From assembly GCA_030280995.1 (NCBI GenBank), contig JASXTE010000014.1:1054001-1118000 (forward strand): a stretch of DNA of 64,000 bases, in the 5' to 3' direction. Of the stretch, positions 1 to 10,700 are shown piece after piece. The notes below the pieces were generated by a model. That model did not search any database, was not told the DNA's origin, and saw nothing but the letters and a program-made list of their open reading frames with translations. Made by a program: the position numbers and the translations under genes. Every line of letters begins with the position of its first letter. The first letter of the stretch is position 1. The stretch is from Hemileia vastatrix (taxonomy: Eukaryota > Basidiomycota > Pucciniomycetes > Pucciniales > Zaghouaniaceae).

Positions 1-1140
1 ACTGCAAGGTGGAAGAACCACCTCTGAAGTGGTAGAATTGGAAAACAAAATCCAAAAAGCCTCTTTCAGTCCTAAACTCTCAAAAAATGAAGAAAAAAAT
101 ATTTTGAGATTGATAAAGTCTTATACTATTGCATTTGCTCATGGCTCAAATGAGCTAGGATTGGTCAAAGACCATGAGATAAAATTCTCTTTAAGTTGTG
201 ATCTGGATAATATTCCTGGCAGCTTGAAAAAGAAACCTTGCCCAGCTTCTCCTGAAAAAAGGAAAGACATTTTTTAGACAAAATTAAAATGTTTTTAGAA
301 ATGGGTATTGTTGAAAAAGTGGACACAAAACCTAAGTATTGTGTTATTTCACCAGTTTTAATCTCTTATGAAAAAGATAAGGCAAGATTATATGGTGATT
401 ATAGAGCTCTGAATACATACAATGTGGATGATATTTACCCTCTACCAAGTATATCTTATATCCATGCTACCTTAAAAGGAGCAAAAGATATTTGCTTTCT
501 GGATGGAAACAATGTTTACCACCTGATTTTAAATCATTTAAACAAATAACCAAGGTTATATATACACCCTGGTACTAAATCCTTTATTCATATGCAACAA
601 ATGTGTATAAAGCATGCAGAGGAATACATCCAAAAATCATTTGAATATGAAAATAAAAGGTGGGATAAATCTCATAAAGAATTTGAATTCAAAAAAGGAG
701 ATTAAGTCCTAATTTCAACACTACATTTTAACTTACAAGGTACTGATAAATTGAAGTATCCCTTTGTAGGACCTTTTTAGTATGCAAAATGGTTGGTAAT
801 AATGCTGTGGAAGTCATATTATATGCCCCATATGATAGGAAACATCCAGTTTTCTCTATCTCATTATTAAAAGCTTACCATGCAAACGATCCTAACTTAT
901 TTCCAAAAAGGTAAGGAAGGCCTAAAAAGAAACCTGAATAAATTGTGAAAAAGGCAGAGATTGAAAAATACTCAAGAAAACAATTCTTACTAAAGAGAAA
1001 GGAACTGAGTATTTATTAAGATTTAAGGGGAAATCAAATGAATTTGATAAAAGGATACCTGAAAAAGAAATTTCAAATCTATCCTCCCTTCTTAAAAATT
1101 TAAACAGAAATAAATTACTGTTAAACCAGCTGAGGGGTTG
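1..1140 (+). pseudogene. Decayed, internally deleted Ty3/gypsy pol remnant (family B, copy 1)
   Basis: This is the 3' part of a chromodomain LTR retrotransposon that no longer codes. Positions 29-277 translate to the segment before reverse transcriptase (AFAHGSNELGLV, SLKKKPCPASPEKRKDI) and 289-549 to the first part of RT (KYCVISPVLISYEKDKARL). Both match the young element at 9.5-9.95 kb. At about 545-555 the sequence jumps to the end of integrase (IHPGTKSFIHMQQ, RWDKSHKE), so most of RT, RNase H and the integrase core is missing. A frameshifted chromodomain follows at about 950-1110. Stops and frameshifts separate all the pieces. It is followed by an LTR at 1292. The 5' half lies outside the window. 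Confidence 0.85.
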
Positions 1141-1291
1141 AAAAACCAGTACTCATAATATTTTGTTATGTTTTATTTTTTTAAAGAATTAATCTTTAAT
1201 GCTACAGAATTTTCTGAATACCTGAAAAATAATATAAAATAAAAAAAGTGTATAACATATCATTTTTTTATTGTTTTCTTGGGTGGGCAAT

Positions 1292-2785
1292 TGTCAGCCT
1301 GGATATTCCCAGGACTGAGTAAAAAGTAATTATAAGTTATGTTAAACACATGGACTATACATGTGATCAATAAATTAGAGTACACAAATAGTATACATAA
1401 GTAAAATTATGATAATATACAAAATATGCCATTATAACACCTTATATACACGCATATATCCACCTTTTATAAGTCTTATGTACTTAAAATTAAGTTGGAA
1501 TATATTACGGTAATTTTAAGAACCTTAAATATAAGGCTACATAATTTTTAAGTACACTTAAAGCTGTTGTTTTCATTGTTTTATGTAAAAAACAAGAAAT
1601 GTGCTTTAAATCACTTAAAAGTTGATTATATGTGCTATAAATTTAAGAATATTAAAAATGCGCTTTGACATATCTATTAGTCTTAATTAGGAATATTGAC
1701 TTGGCTACTCAAACGCATAAAAATAACACTTTTCAAATTTGGTGTTTTCTATGCCAGAAATGGCTTCTGTGTACTGGCCACATACTGCCTGCATTTTTCC
1801 CATGTGAATAGCTTCATTTTTAGCAAATTTAGCTTTTTCACCCTATAATTACCCCACATTCTATTCCCACTGTGGGGAAACACACTAAAATAGGCAACAG
1901 GTGCTTATTTAGTGTCCTAGATTAATTATAAATGCATTGACTCTCCTTATATGCACTAATTTCATTAATAACCTCATTCTTGGTGCTTTAATTCACTACC
2001 ACGCTTAAATTTGCCTAAATTAGTCAAGTATTTACCCTTTCAAGTGTCTTCCAAGGACTGCATGTAGTTACCCCACATCTCATGCCCTTTTTTGGGTTTT
2101 TTGGTGGTTTCTCAGTCAATTTTGGTTATTTTTGAATGGGGATTTCACGTAGTATAATGTCATGATTACCCCCAAAATTTCTGCTGTTAATCCCCCTTAT
2201 TTTTTACTATTAATTAGTTTTAATTTTCCTTTTTTTGCCTTTTATATTAATGTATAATAGGCATATACTCTCTTTTTTGCTTATTCTTTATTTTTGATGG
2301 ATTATACCTATTACTACAGGATTTTGGCAGGTGATATCATTCTAATTATGTTAATCGTCACTCTTTTTGGTTCTGAACATGTCTATTGGCTAGAATGAGG
2401 CGTCATTAACTGTGTATTGAGCTGGAAAATAATAGGGGTCATTGGGGAAGTAATTGTGAATAAAAGGAGGAGGTTTTTGGTCTTATTTTCTTCATTCTTC
2501 ATCATTACAATTAAACATATAAGCAATACAATTACAATACATATCAATAGTACTTTTAAGGTTTTTGAATAGTATCTGAATTTATTAAATCTATTTTTCT
2601 ACCAACTATAAAGATTGTAAGCCATATATAATTAGTGAGATTAGAATTGCTGAGACCCTTATATTGAGTTTTATTTTAATACTTATTGTATTTTTACTAC
2701 AGTGTTCATATAGGAACATTAAAATCTTCTATACAACTGACCATTTAAGCTAGTTCATGTCTTTGTACTTGACCTCAGCCTGACA
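1292..2785 (+). repeat. LTR of family B (probable 3' LTR of the copy at 1-1140)
   Basis: The LTR starts TGTCAGCCTGG and ends CAGCCTGACA, so the ends form the inverted pair TGTCAG/CTGACA. It follows a G-rich polypurine-like stretch (CTTGGGTGGGCAA) after the chromodomain remnant. The first 650 bp match the end of the decayed element at 16.41-16.95 kb, and the last 870 bp match 51.54-52.39 kb. A TATA-like ATAAAAGGAGG lies near 2460. The duplicated target site cannot be tested because the 5' end is outside the window. Length is about 1.49 kb. Confidence 0.75.
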
Positions 2786-3290
2786 AAAAGTGTCCTTACC
2801 CCTTTCCACTATTTCTCATCCCTATTTATCACTTCCCCAGACTTTTATGTCTTTTATAGCTCATAGAAACCAAGAGGATTTTTATAAGAAGGATATTAAA
2901 AGGGATTAATGAGAGGGTAAGTGTAGAAAAAGCAAAGGGTGATAACAAAAATTAGATATATGGGTTGAAAAATAGGAAGAGAGGGAAAATGGGTTTAGAG
3001 TGGCTTTAAATATAATAGAGGATAGAAAAAGGGATCAGAATGGGGTTGATTGCTGGTTGAAGGGCATTGGAAAGAGTGGGGAGCAATTTTATGGGAAAAG
3101 AAATAGGTTAAAATTTGTGGGATAGGGAGTGAAAGAAAAATGAGGAGAGAAAAGTTAAAGGTGAAAGGAGGGTAGAAAAACATTTTTTGAGCAAATATGA
3201 TCACATTTAAAGGTGCTAGTAGGAGGAAGGAAATTAGAAAAAGTGGTTGAGAAAAATTTAAATAATACTTTTTAAGAATGAGAGGGTGGA
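2786..3290. other. Pyrimidine-to-purine strand-switch tract
   Basis: The top strand is pyrimidine-rich from about 2790 to 2850 and then strongly purine-rich (GGGTAGAAAAA-like units) to about 3290. The same arrangement occurs at 54.48-55.08 and 57.13-57.79 kb. No gene is supported. The antisense reading frame at 2995-3204 is a by-product of the composition. Confidence 0.5.
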
Positions 3291-4553
3291 TGCTATTGTA
3301 TTACCAAGCATCAGAATTCACCTTCATCTTATATTTCATATGAATACTGAGTTATGGCCTTAAATTCTTCACCCTATAATAATAAAGTGGAGACTTCCAT
3401 CATAAATTTAACTGAAATTAAATTCTATTTTAAGGCTTTTTATAGATCTTCAGTAAATCAAGATACATAATTTTTTACTACTTATATCAATAATAAAATT
3501 GAAAAAATCAAAAGTAATGATATATTGAAATTAATAAATACATGATAATACATTTCTTCTTTCCAATTGTTTCATTTTATGAAGATAATAATTATACCTA
3601 TTTTTGAAAAATCAGTCAAATTTTATTATCTATAAAATATTTTGAGAAAAAAAATCTACAATCAAACTCAAAATTCTCAAAGATATTTAGTAAAAATTAG
3701 AAGAAGGCATATTTACATTAAATTAAATCTATAAATAAATATTATTCCACATATTTCAAAATGATATTTGGGATGAAATTATTGAATTTTTATTTCCTAT
3801 AGTATGCTTATTTTCAGTTACAGATGTTGTTCCTAATATCCATGAAATTCCTGTTGAAAACTCATACAAGACCTGTTTACATGTTTTAAATTTGAGCATC
3901 AACTTTTAATTTTTATATAACCATCTAAAAAAAATTAATTCAATTTATTTTCAATAATTTCAGATAAATTTTTTAAATATATTGTTTTAATGTTCATCCT
4001 TTTATTGCCTAAGTAGATTTTTTTTTCAAAAAAATTTCACAGGGGGAAAGAAGTGGCAACCAGAAATTGGGTTCAGTTAACATACTTAATTGAATCAATT
4101 CAGTATGTGAACTATATATTAGTAATTAAAAAATATCATTTTTGTTTATCTTAAATTAATAATACTGTACATAGTTTTATTGGAAATAAAAATAATACAA
4201 AAATTTTTAAAATTGAGCAAAATGAATTAAACTTTGAGTTTAAAAATAATTATTAAGCTTCTGAGTTAGATACTGAGAAAATTAAATACTTCATGAAAGA
4301 AAATCCAATTTAAAAAAGGATTATAAATAAACTATTATCATGGATTGAAAAATTGGAAACATTCTCAAGAGAGTCAAACAGTAATATTAATAATCTATTC
4401 TTAAATCTTTTAAGATCATTGAGTACCACTGTCAATAAACTAAACTTCTTGGAAAAAAATAAATAACAACAAAAGATTAACCACTGAAATTGAGAATTTA
4501 TCCAGAAAATTGAAAAAATCTCAAATTACAATGGCCACTATTGAAGGATGGGT
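3291..4553 (+). pseudogene. AT-rich sequence ending in decayed ORF/coiled-coil leader of an older family B element
   Basis: Nothing is recognisable from 3291 to about 4190. From about 4200 to 4553 a stop-ridden frame reads as a charged coiled coil (for example KYFMKENPI, WIEKLETFSRES, LSTTVNKLNFLEKN). This resembles in character the region before the capsid domain of the young element. The same decayed element resumes at 13729, after the young insertion, with its gag. The two blocks therefore flank one insertion point. The identity is inferred mainly from this continuity. Confidence 0.45.
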
Positions 4554-4558
4554 GAAAT
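4554..4558 (+). repeat. Target-site duplication GAAAT, left
   Basis: These five bases directly precede the 5' LTR and are repeated exactly at 13724-13728. A 5-bp duplication is the size expected for Ty3/gypsy integrases. Confidence 0.9.
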
Positions 4559-5694
4559 TGTCAGCCAGGCTATTCCAGGAGTCCAGTAAATGATATATAA
4601 ATTATAAAACCTTAAAGAGTGAGTAAGACTTGTATTTAATGAATATAACTTAATATTTTATTGCATAATGAAATTATATAAGAATTTTATTATATACAAG
4701 TGTTACATTAAATTTATTGGTTATATATATTTTTATATACAATTAAATTGAGCATAATATAATATATTCTACAAATAATGGCGCATTTTTATGTATTTAA
4801 TAATTATAAATTTATATTTAATTAATTGAAAAACATATATTATAATTACAAGTGTAAAATTGATTTATAATATATTTAAATTAATTACTTAAATTTATAT
4901 ATTAAATAATACCTCTCATATGATACTAAACAATAATTAATGACGCTTCTTTTGACCCTTAATTGTGTTAGAAAAAACAAATAAATTAATTTGGACTAAA
5001 TTGAGATTAATTGTTTGTTTTGTTGCGTCAAATTATTTTTTGTTTCACTTAAAATGTCCTTTAATCAGAATGTACCATCTGTTTGGAATTATATTTCTCA
5101 TAGTTCCTATGTTTCCAATCTTGTTCAGTTATTCACTATTGTCACTTACTGATTTGGGAATTAATGGCGGGGAAATTGGATTCTTAATTGGGGTTTTAAT
5201 TATTTGTTTCATGTTTTTCTCTATATTGTTATGTTTCATTTACTCTTTTGATATATTTGTTTTATTCCATTCTAATCATTGTATTTACAAAGATAGTAGC
5301 GCTTCAGAGGACCCATTGCCTATAAAAGGGCCTTGGATAATCCCCTGTAGCATCATCACTTATTACACACTCAACAAATTAAATAACCAATTTATTACGT
5401 TTATATTTTTTTATTAGTAATACAAATCTAATTTAAATTCTATACAACAAATCAAAGGTTGCTTTAAGTCTGATAGTAATTAAAATTGTTTGCCGCGCAG
5501 AACCCTTACATTTAATAATATTATTGTTAATAAAATCTAAGTTTTTGTCACCTCTCAAAGTTGCTCACCGTTGTTTCCCTCTCAAATAAATTAAATATAT
5601 ATTTTTGGTTTATTTCTTTATTTTCCCTTGTCCTCCTCCTTCTCTCCTCCTTTTTCTCCTATTTTTCTTACCTCTTCTAGACAACTGACCGACA
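4559..5694 (+). repeat. 5' LTR of family A element
   Basis: The LTR begins TGTCAGCCAGGC and ends ACTGACCGACA. It is nearly identical to 12587-13723; differences seen are G/A in GAGTGAGTAAG, C/A in ACTAAACAATAAT, C/T in TTGTTCAGTTAT, A/G in GACAACTGAC, and one T in a T-run. It carries the element promoter (TATA box at 5321). A 150-codon frame at 4965-5417 rich in hydrophobic residues is open in both LTRs but has no ATG at its start; it is probably a consequence of T-rich sequence. Confidence 0.95.
5321..5328 (+). promoter_or_regulatory. TATA box of the 5' LTR
   Basis: TATAAAAG lies in GCCTATAAAAGGGCCTTGG, 370 bp before the LTR end, and is the only canonical TATA box in a GC-richer patch of the LTR. 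The same site is present in the 3' LTR at 13349-13356. It is the likely U3 core promoter, with transcription starting about 25-35 bp downstream. Confidence 0.6.
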
Positions 5695-6383
5695 ACTGGG
5701 GGCCTTTCCAAAACGACGACGACGATCGAGCCTGGCGACGAACGACAAAACGCACGGACCACCTAGCAAAACAAAACTTTTGCCGCGACTGTGTTTCGAA
5801 CTTGGGTTCGACATCTTAGGTTTATATAATATTAATTTTTATATTATTTTGAAGTGATTTTTCGATCACTATAGTAAGTTCACCTTTGCGCCTCTCACTC
5901 ATATTACTATATTTTTATTGCAATAACAGTGATTGTGGCTTAATTGCTGATTCACTGAGTGTAAGTGTTCAATTTTAAAAAATTTTTTTTCCTAGTTGAC
6001 CATTATAGAGTGTTAAATCCTCTTAGTCCTAGAAGAATTGACATTATTATTAATACAAATTGAATTATTAATTTAATTTTTTTTTATTATTAATTATTGT
6101 TAATTTTGGTTGACTTAAAAGTACATTGTGCTTAGTCCCAAATATATTGCCATATTTAATATTGGTAATTAATTGGTTGAATTAACTTACTTGTTATTCC
6201 CAATTTAACCTTGCAATCCATTTTTTTTAAAAATTAATTTTTTAATTATTACTTTATATTGAAAATTATTTTTTCTATAATTTAATTAATTATATATTTT
6301 TTTTTATTATTTGGAGCAATTATTGACTAACTTTTATTATTTTTTTATAAAATAAAAAGTAAATTATAAATCTTCCAACTAGT
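5695..6383 (+). other. Leader of family A element with presumed primer-binding site and CpG-rich patch
   Basis: A primer-binding site should start just after the LTR; TGGGGGCCTTTCC begins two bases downstream at 5697, but I cannot name the matching tRNA. Positions 5712-5760 contain an unusual cluster of CpG (ACGACGACGACGATCGAG and following) in an otherwise CpG-poor element. The rest to 6383 is T/A-rich untranslated leader with no supported gene. Confidence 0.5.
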
Positions 6384-7065
6384 ATGTCCAGCAATTTGGC
6401 AGAAAAAATGGATAACATGCAAGTGGATGAGATAGAAATTGACTATGATGCTGACACTGTAAGTTCTTCTAAAGTTGGTCATAAAAAATCTTATGCTAAC
6501 ACAAAGAATTCACATACTGCAGGATGTGGAAATGACAGGAAATGCAAACAAACCAAACCCCCTTCCCCCAGTACCACAGAAGGAAGTAAAGCCTCTAGTG
6601 CCTCAAGAAGGTCTTCCAAAAGGCTTCAAAATAAAAAAGCTTCCTCTGCCACAACAAATCAGCAACCTATCCAGTCATATAAAAGAGTTGAAGACAGAAA
6701 ATATGACGTACAAAGCAAAGGTAGACACATTGTGGGATCAGGTCCAAGAACTCAGGAACCAGATTCAGGCCCAGGCCCCTCCTCAGTTGCCTCCCAATCA
6801 GCCTCGGTTTCAGGCTCAACCTTCACAGCCACCCAGCTCAACCATCCAAAATCCAAATACTATGGAAGTAGAGAAATGGAAATGGGATTATCTAATGAGT
6901 CACTACCAACAGAATGTGCAACACCCTCCTCATCATCAGCCTGGCCCATCCAGAACACCCAATTTCCATCCACCTCCTCATCCCTACCAACAAGGCAGGA
7001 GAAAGAAGGCCCAAGCACAATCCCAAACCCAGTCCCAGGGGAAGTTTCCTCCTCTGCCATGGTAA
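6384..7065 (+). CDS. ORF1 of the chromovirus, spliced (about 205 aa, function unknown)
   Basis: The function is not known. Exon 1 (6384-6458, 25 codons, acidic, starts MSSNLAEKMDNMQ) is followed by a well-formed intron, 6459-6522: donor GTAAGT, branch-like TGCTAAC, acceptor CTGCAG. Exon 2 (6523-7065) then reads DVEMTGNANKPNP onward to a stop. It is Pro/Gln-rich with a coiled-coil stretch (ISNLSSHIKELKTENMTYKA) and a WKWDYL motif, ending PPLPW. The exon 2 frame is the one conserved in the diverged relative at 33367-33848 (GLKIKN, KISNLCS, MITVEKWKWEW, terminal PW-stop), which argues that this frame, not the overlapping one, is the protein. It could be an accessory RNA-binding or assembly protein, but that is speculation. 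Confidence 0.6.
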
Positions 7066-7616
7066 GTAATTTGGTTGATAGTCACTTGGGTATGTTTTCT
7101 AATAAATCTTCTTCTGCAGGTAATATTATTGAACATGGTGAAAGAACAGTTAAACCTGTTAAAAGACAGCTTCCTGTAACTAGTAGCCCTATTGATGTAA
7201 TTAGCAAATTGTTATTTGATGAACCTTTACATTTAACTTCTACATCTTTAATTAATCCTTCTCTTGCAATTAAAAATGATTCTGTTCCCCCTGAAATCTA
7301 TACCTTAATTGAAAAAACTTCTGAGGAAATATTGAAAGATAACCTTGATTTTAATATTGTGAAAGACAAACATGTGAGAGATGTGTTAATCCATGAAAAT
7401 GATAGATTAAATAATTTACACTTGCAATGTAAAGTGATTTCTTCTGTACAAGATACAACTTATTTAAAAATCAAAGAAACCTTGAATATTGTTCTTAGTC
7501 AACAAAAACAAATAAGAAGTGATCATAGGGCTATCTCAGATAGAAATATCAGTCTACATAAGACCTTGAGTGAATTGAAACCCCTTATTGAGGAAAATTA
7601 TTCATTCAAGAATTAA
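6384..7616 (+). CDS. Alternative unspliced 410-aa reading frame (ORF1 start fused to coiled-coil leader)
   Basis: From the same ATG as ORF1, the unspliced frame is open for 410 codons. Residues 1-25 are shared with ORF1. Residues 26 to about 225 are Ser/Pro/Gly-rich, low complexity, and come from the alternate frame of the conserved exon 2 sequence. From residue 226 (MVSNLVDSHLGMF, position 7059) the frame is the one that leads into gag: PPEIYTLIEKTSEEILKDN and helical, charged sequence. The middle third is probably non-functional overlap. The C-terminal part (7059-7616) is likely real coding sequence, because a decayed frame at 34.0-34.5 kb has the same character (KEIYKIINDAYTKF). It ends at TAA 7614-7616. 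Confidence 0.4.
   Translation: MSSNLAEKMDNMQVDEIEIDYDADTVSSSKVGHKKSYANTKNSHTAGCGNDRKCKQTKPPSPSTTEGSKASSASRRSSKRLQNKKASSATTNQQPIQSYKRVEDRKYDVQSKGRHIVGSGPRTQEPDSGPGPSSVASQSASVSGSTFTATQLNHPKSKYYGSREMEMGLSNESLPTECATPSSSSAWPIQNTQFPSTSSSLPTRQEKEGPSTIPNPVPGEVSSSAMVSNLVDSHLGMFSNKSSSAGNIIEHGERTVKPVKRQLPVTSSPIDVISKLLFDEPLHLTSTSLINPSLAIKNDSVPPEIYTLIEKTSEEILKDNLDFNIVKDKHVRDVLIHENDRLNNLHLQCKVISSVQDTTYLKIKETLNIVLSQQKQIRSDHRAISDRNISLHKTLSELKPLIEENYSFKN
6459..6522 (+). other. Probable 64-nt intron joining ORF1 exons
   Basis: The ends are GTAAGT and CTGCAG, with GCTAAC about 25 bases before the acceptor. These match the signals of host genes in this window. Its length is not a multiple of three: removal shifts translation from the frame of exon 1 to the conserved exon 2 frame. 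If it is retained, the first frame stays open to 7616. Confidence 0.6.
7059..7616 (+). CDS. N-terminal coiled-coil leader of gag-pol, possibly started at the ATGGTAA overlap
   Basis: ATG at 7059 overlaps the ORF1 stop TAA at 7063 (ATGGTAA) and opens the gag-pol frame. The 185 codons are predicted mainly helical and charged, and probably form a coiled-coil assembly region. The single TAA at 7614-7616 interrupts it; beyond that the same frame is open without a break into the 1605-codon polyprotein (7617-7733 reads IKSLQNEFKKLRNDF onward). So 7059-12551 is one frame with one stop. Whether the stop is a mutation or is read through cannot be decided here. Confidence 0.55.
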   Translation: MVSNLVDSHLGMFSNKSSSAGNIIEHGERTVKPVKRQLPVTSSPIDVISKLLFDEPLHLTSTSLINPSLAIKNDSVPPEIYTLIEKTSEEILKDNLDFNIVKDKHVRDVLIHENDRLNNLHLQCKVISSVQDTTYLKIKETLNIVLSQQKQIRSDHRAISDRNISLHKTLSELKPLIEENYSFKN

Positions 7617-7733
7617 ATAAAATCTCTGCAAAATGAGTTTAAGAAGCTAAGAAATGATTTCCATGCACTAAGTACCAAACACTCAGTTTCTGAGGACAGA
7701 AATGTTCTATCTCTTGCAAAAGTAAATGACCAG

Positions 7734-10700
7734 ATGTCTGAAATTCCAAGAATAAGAAACTATGTGTCTGACCTACAGGAAAAGTTCTCAACCTTAACCA
7801 TCAATAATGAATTAAATGAGATTTCTGCAAATAAGCTGCATAAAAATAAAGGGAAAAAACCTGAACAAAGTTCATCCTTTCTTCCTCATATTTCAACCAT
7901 TAAACAAACTGACAATGAGTCTGTAAAATCTTTTGCTACTAGCAAAAAATCTTGTGATGGTCATGCACCAGCTGTTTCTGTAAATAATGAAATTTCTGAA
8001 CACCTGGCTAAACTTCAGGAATTATTACTAATGAATAATTCAAACCAAAAAGTGGACCATCCCAGTAGTCAGAAAAATTGGCCTAAGTTAGACCAATATC
8101 CTACCTTTGATGGTGATTCTTCCTCTGATTGGCAACACTTTATCCAGAGAATTGATAATTTAAAGAGATCTTATAAACTACCTGATGAGGAAATTGTTTC
8201 TAAGCTAATTTCTTTATTTTCCAATGTAGCCTTGATGTGGTATGAATCTGTCCTCTTAGATAACAATCATTATACATGGAATGATTGGAAATCCTTGATT
8301 GAGAATCAGTTTGGTGGTTCAAAATTCAGGTTAGCTCAGCAGAGACTGTATGAGAATACTAGATATGTATCCTCCTCTGTTGAAAAGCCCATTGTTTTTC
8401 TGATGAAAATAACTAAAATCCTTAGAGCAATTGATCCAAAGATGGATTATGATATTTGGAGAGATAAAATCTTGTATAAATTACCAAATTCTCTTAGGGA
8501 TTTGATTGTTGCTAGAACTGAGCATGTAAGGGAAAATTCTTCTTTCATTAATATCTGTAATGAAGTACTACTCAACCATAGATATGAACCAAAGAATTAC
8601 CTTAGTAAATCTTATAATGATCAGAATAAACCTTCTATAAAGCTCCCAGAAAAATCTGGTAAACCCTCTGCCCCAGTTGCACCTAAAAAATATGCAACAA
8701 ATACTTGTTATAAATGTAACAAACCGTGGCAGAAGGGTCATGTTTGTGACAAGAAAATTCATCTTGTTGAACAAAATGAAGACACTGATGAAGTTGAACT
8801 TGATGTCAATAATTCTTCAAGTGACTGTGAAAGTAATATCTCCTATGACAATGAATCTGTTAAAGATGTTTTAATGTTGGAACATGATGTCCATTATTTA
8901 AATAATATATCTGAAGATTGTGTATTGAATTTATCTTCAGTAGAAAATGCTGAGATAATTAAAGATATTAGTAACAATTCTATTCCTATATCCCCTTTAA
9001 AGGCACCTGTTATCATTAATGGTAAAAATGTTGATGTAGTTCTTGATTCTGGTGCTGGAGGAAGTGTAGTATCTGAAAAAGCTTTGGCTTCAGTGGATAA
9101 GGAATATTTGAGTAAATTATTGCCTATAACTTCTGAAAAATGGAGAGGGTATGGTTCTACCTTATTTCCTATTGGCAAATACAAAACCTCTGTATTCTTC
9201 AAATATAATGGTGGTTTTGTCAGAGCTATTTGTGAGTTTGTTGTCATGAATAATGATAATTTGAGCAATTGGTTTATTATGGGAAATGATATTTTAACCA
9301 TGTTTGGTGTGAAACTGGATCCAGCAAATAATTGCTTTACTTTAGGAATGAATGGGAAAAGAAAATTCAAAATTTCTTCTCCTAGACCTTCTGGGCATTT
9401 GTTGAAATCTTGTAACTCACTGACCCAATGTAAAGGTAGAACAACAACTGAAATGGATGATTTATTACATGAAATAAATACCGCTTCTTTTGGTGATCAG
9501 TTGACTATTGAACAAAAGGATTCTATTGTTGCCTCTATTACCTCTTTCCCTATGGCTTTTGCTCATGGTTCTCATGTCTTGGGAATTGTTCAGGAAGAGA
9601 TGAAAATTACCTTATCCTGTAATTTTGGTGATATTCCTCCTTCCCTTAAGAAAAAACCATCTCCTGCTTCTCCATCAAAAAGAAAAGATATTGAAGATAA
9701 TATTGAAACATTATTGAAAATGAATATCATTGAGAAAGTGGATGTCACCCCCAAATATTGTGTCATCTCCCCAGTCTTGATTTCATATGAAAAAGATAAA
9801 GCTAGATTATGTGGAGATTACAGAGCTTTAAATACTTATACTGTTGATGATATTTATCCTTTACCCAGAATTAATTCAATACATGCTACCTTGCAAGGTG
9901 CAAAATTTATTAGTTGTCTGGATGGTAATAAAGGTTATCATCAAGTTCCAGTTGAGAAAAATTCTCAAAATTTTTTGCTTATTGCTACTCATATGGGAAT
10001 ATATAAGTATGTTAGGATGCCATTTGGCCCTAAAAATGCTCCTTCAGTTTTCCAGAAAGTCATGGATAACACTTTCCATCAAGAAATTATTGAAGGTTGG
10101 CTCATGGTTTATATTGATGATATTATTGTTTTTTCTAAAACTTTTGATGAACATATGATTCACTTGAATAGAGTTTTCCAAAAAATGGATGAAATCAATA
10201 TGACCTTATCTTTAAAAAAGTGTAAATTTGGTTTTCAATCTTTGAAAGTCCTTGGCCATGTTGTGTCAGGCTTACAAATTTGTGTAGACCATAATAAAGT
10301 TGCTGCCATTCAAAATGTGAAAGCACCAACTTCTTTAAGAGAAATCCAAAGTTTTTTGGGTATGTGTGGCTATTATAGACAATATATTAAAAATTATCAG
10401 GTCATAGCCTTGCCTCTTACAAAACTAACCAGAAAAGATGTTGCTTTTCTCTGGAATAATGACTGTCAGAAAGCTTTTAATACATTGAAAAGTTGCTTAA
10501 TGACAGCCCCTATATTGGCTCTTCCAGATTTTAACAAGCCATTTGTACTTTATAAAGATGCTAGCTTTATTGGTCTGGGTGCTGCCCTTCACCAAAAGCA
10601 AATTATTAATGATAAATCCTCAGAGGTTGTAATTTGTTATATTTCAAGAACCTTAAGAAATAGTGAATTGAAATATGGTGCCACTCAATTGGAGTGCTTA

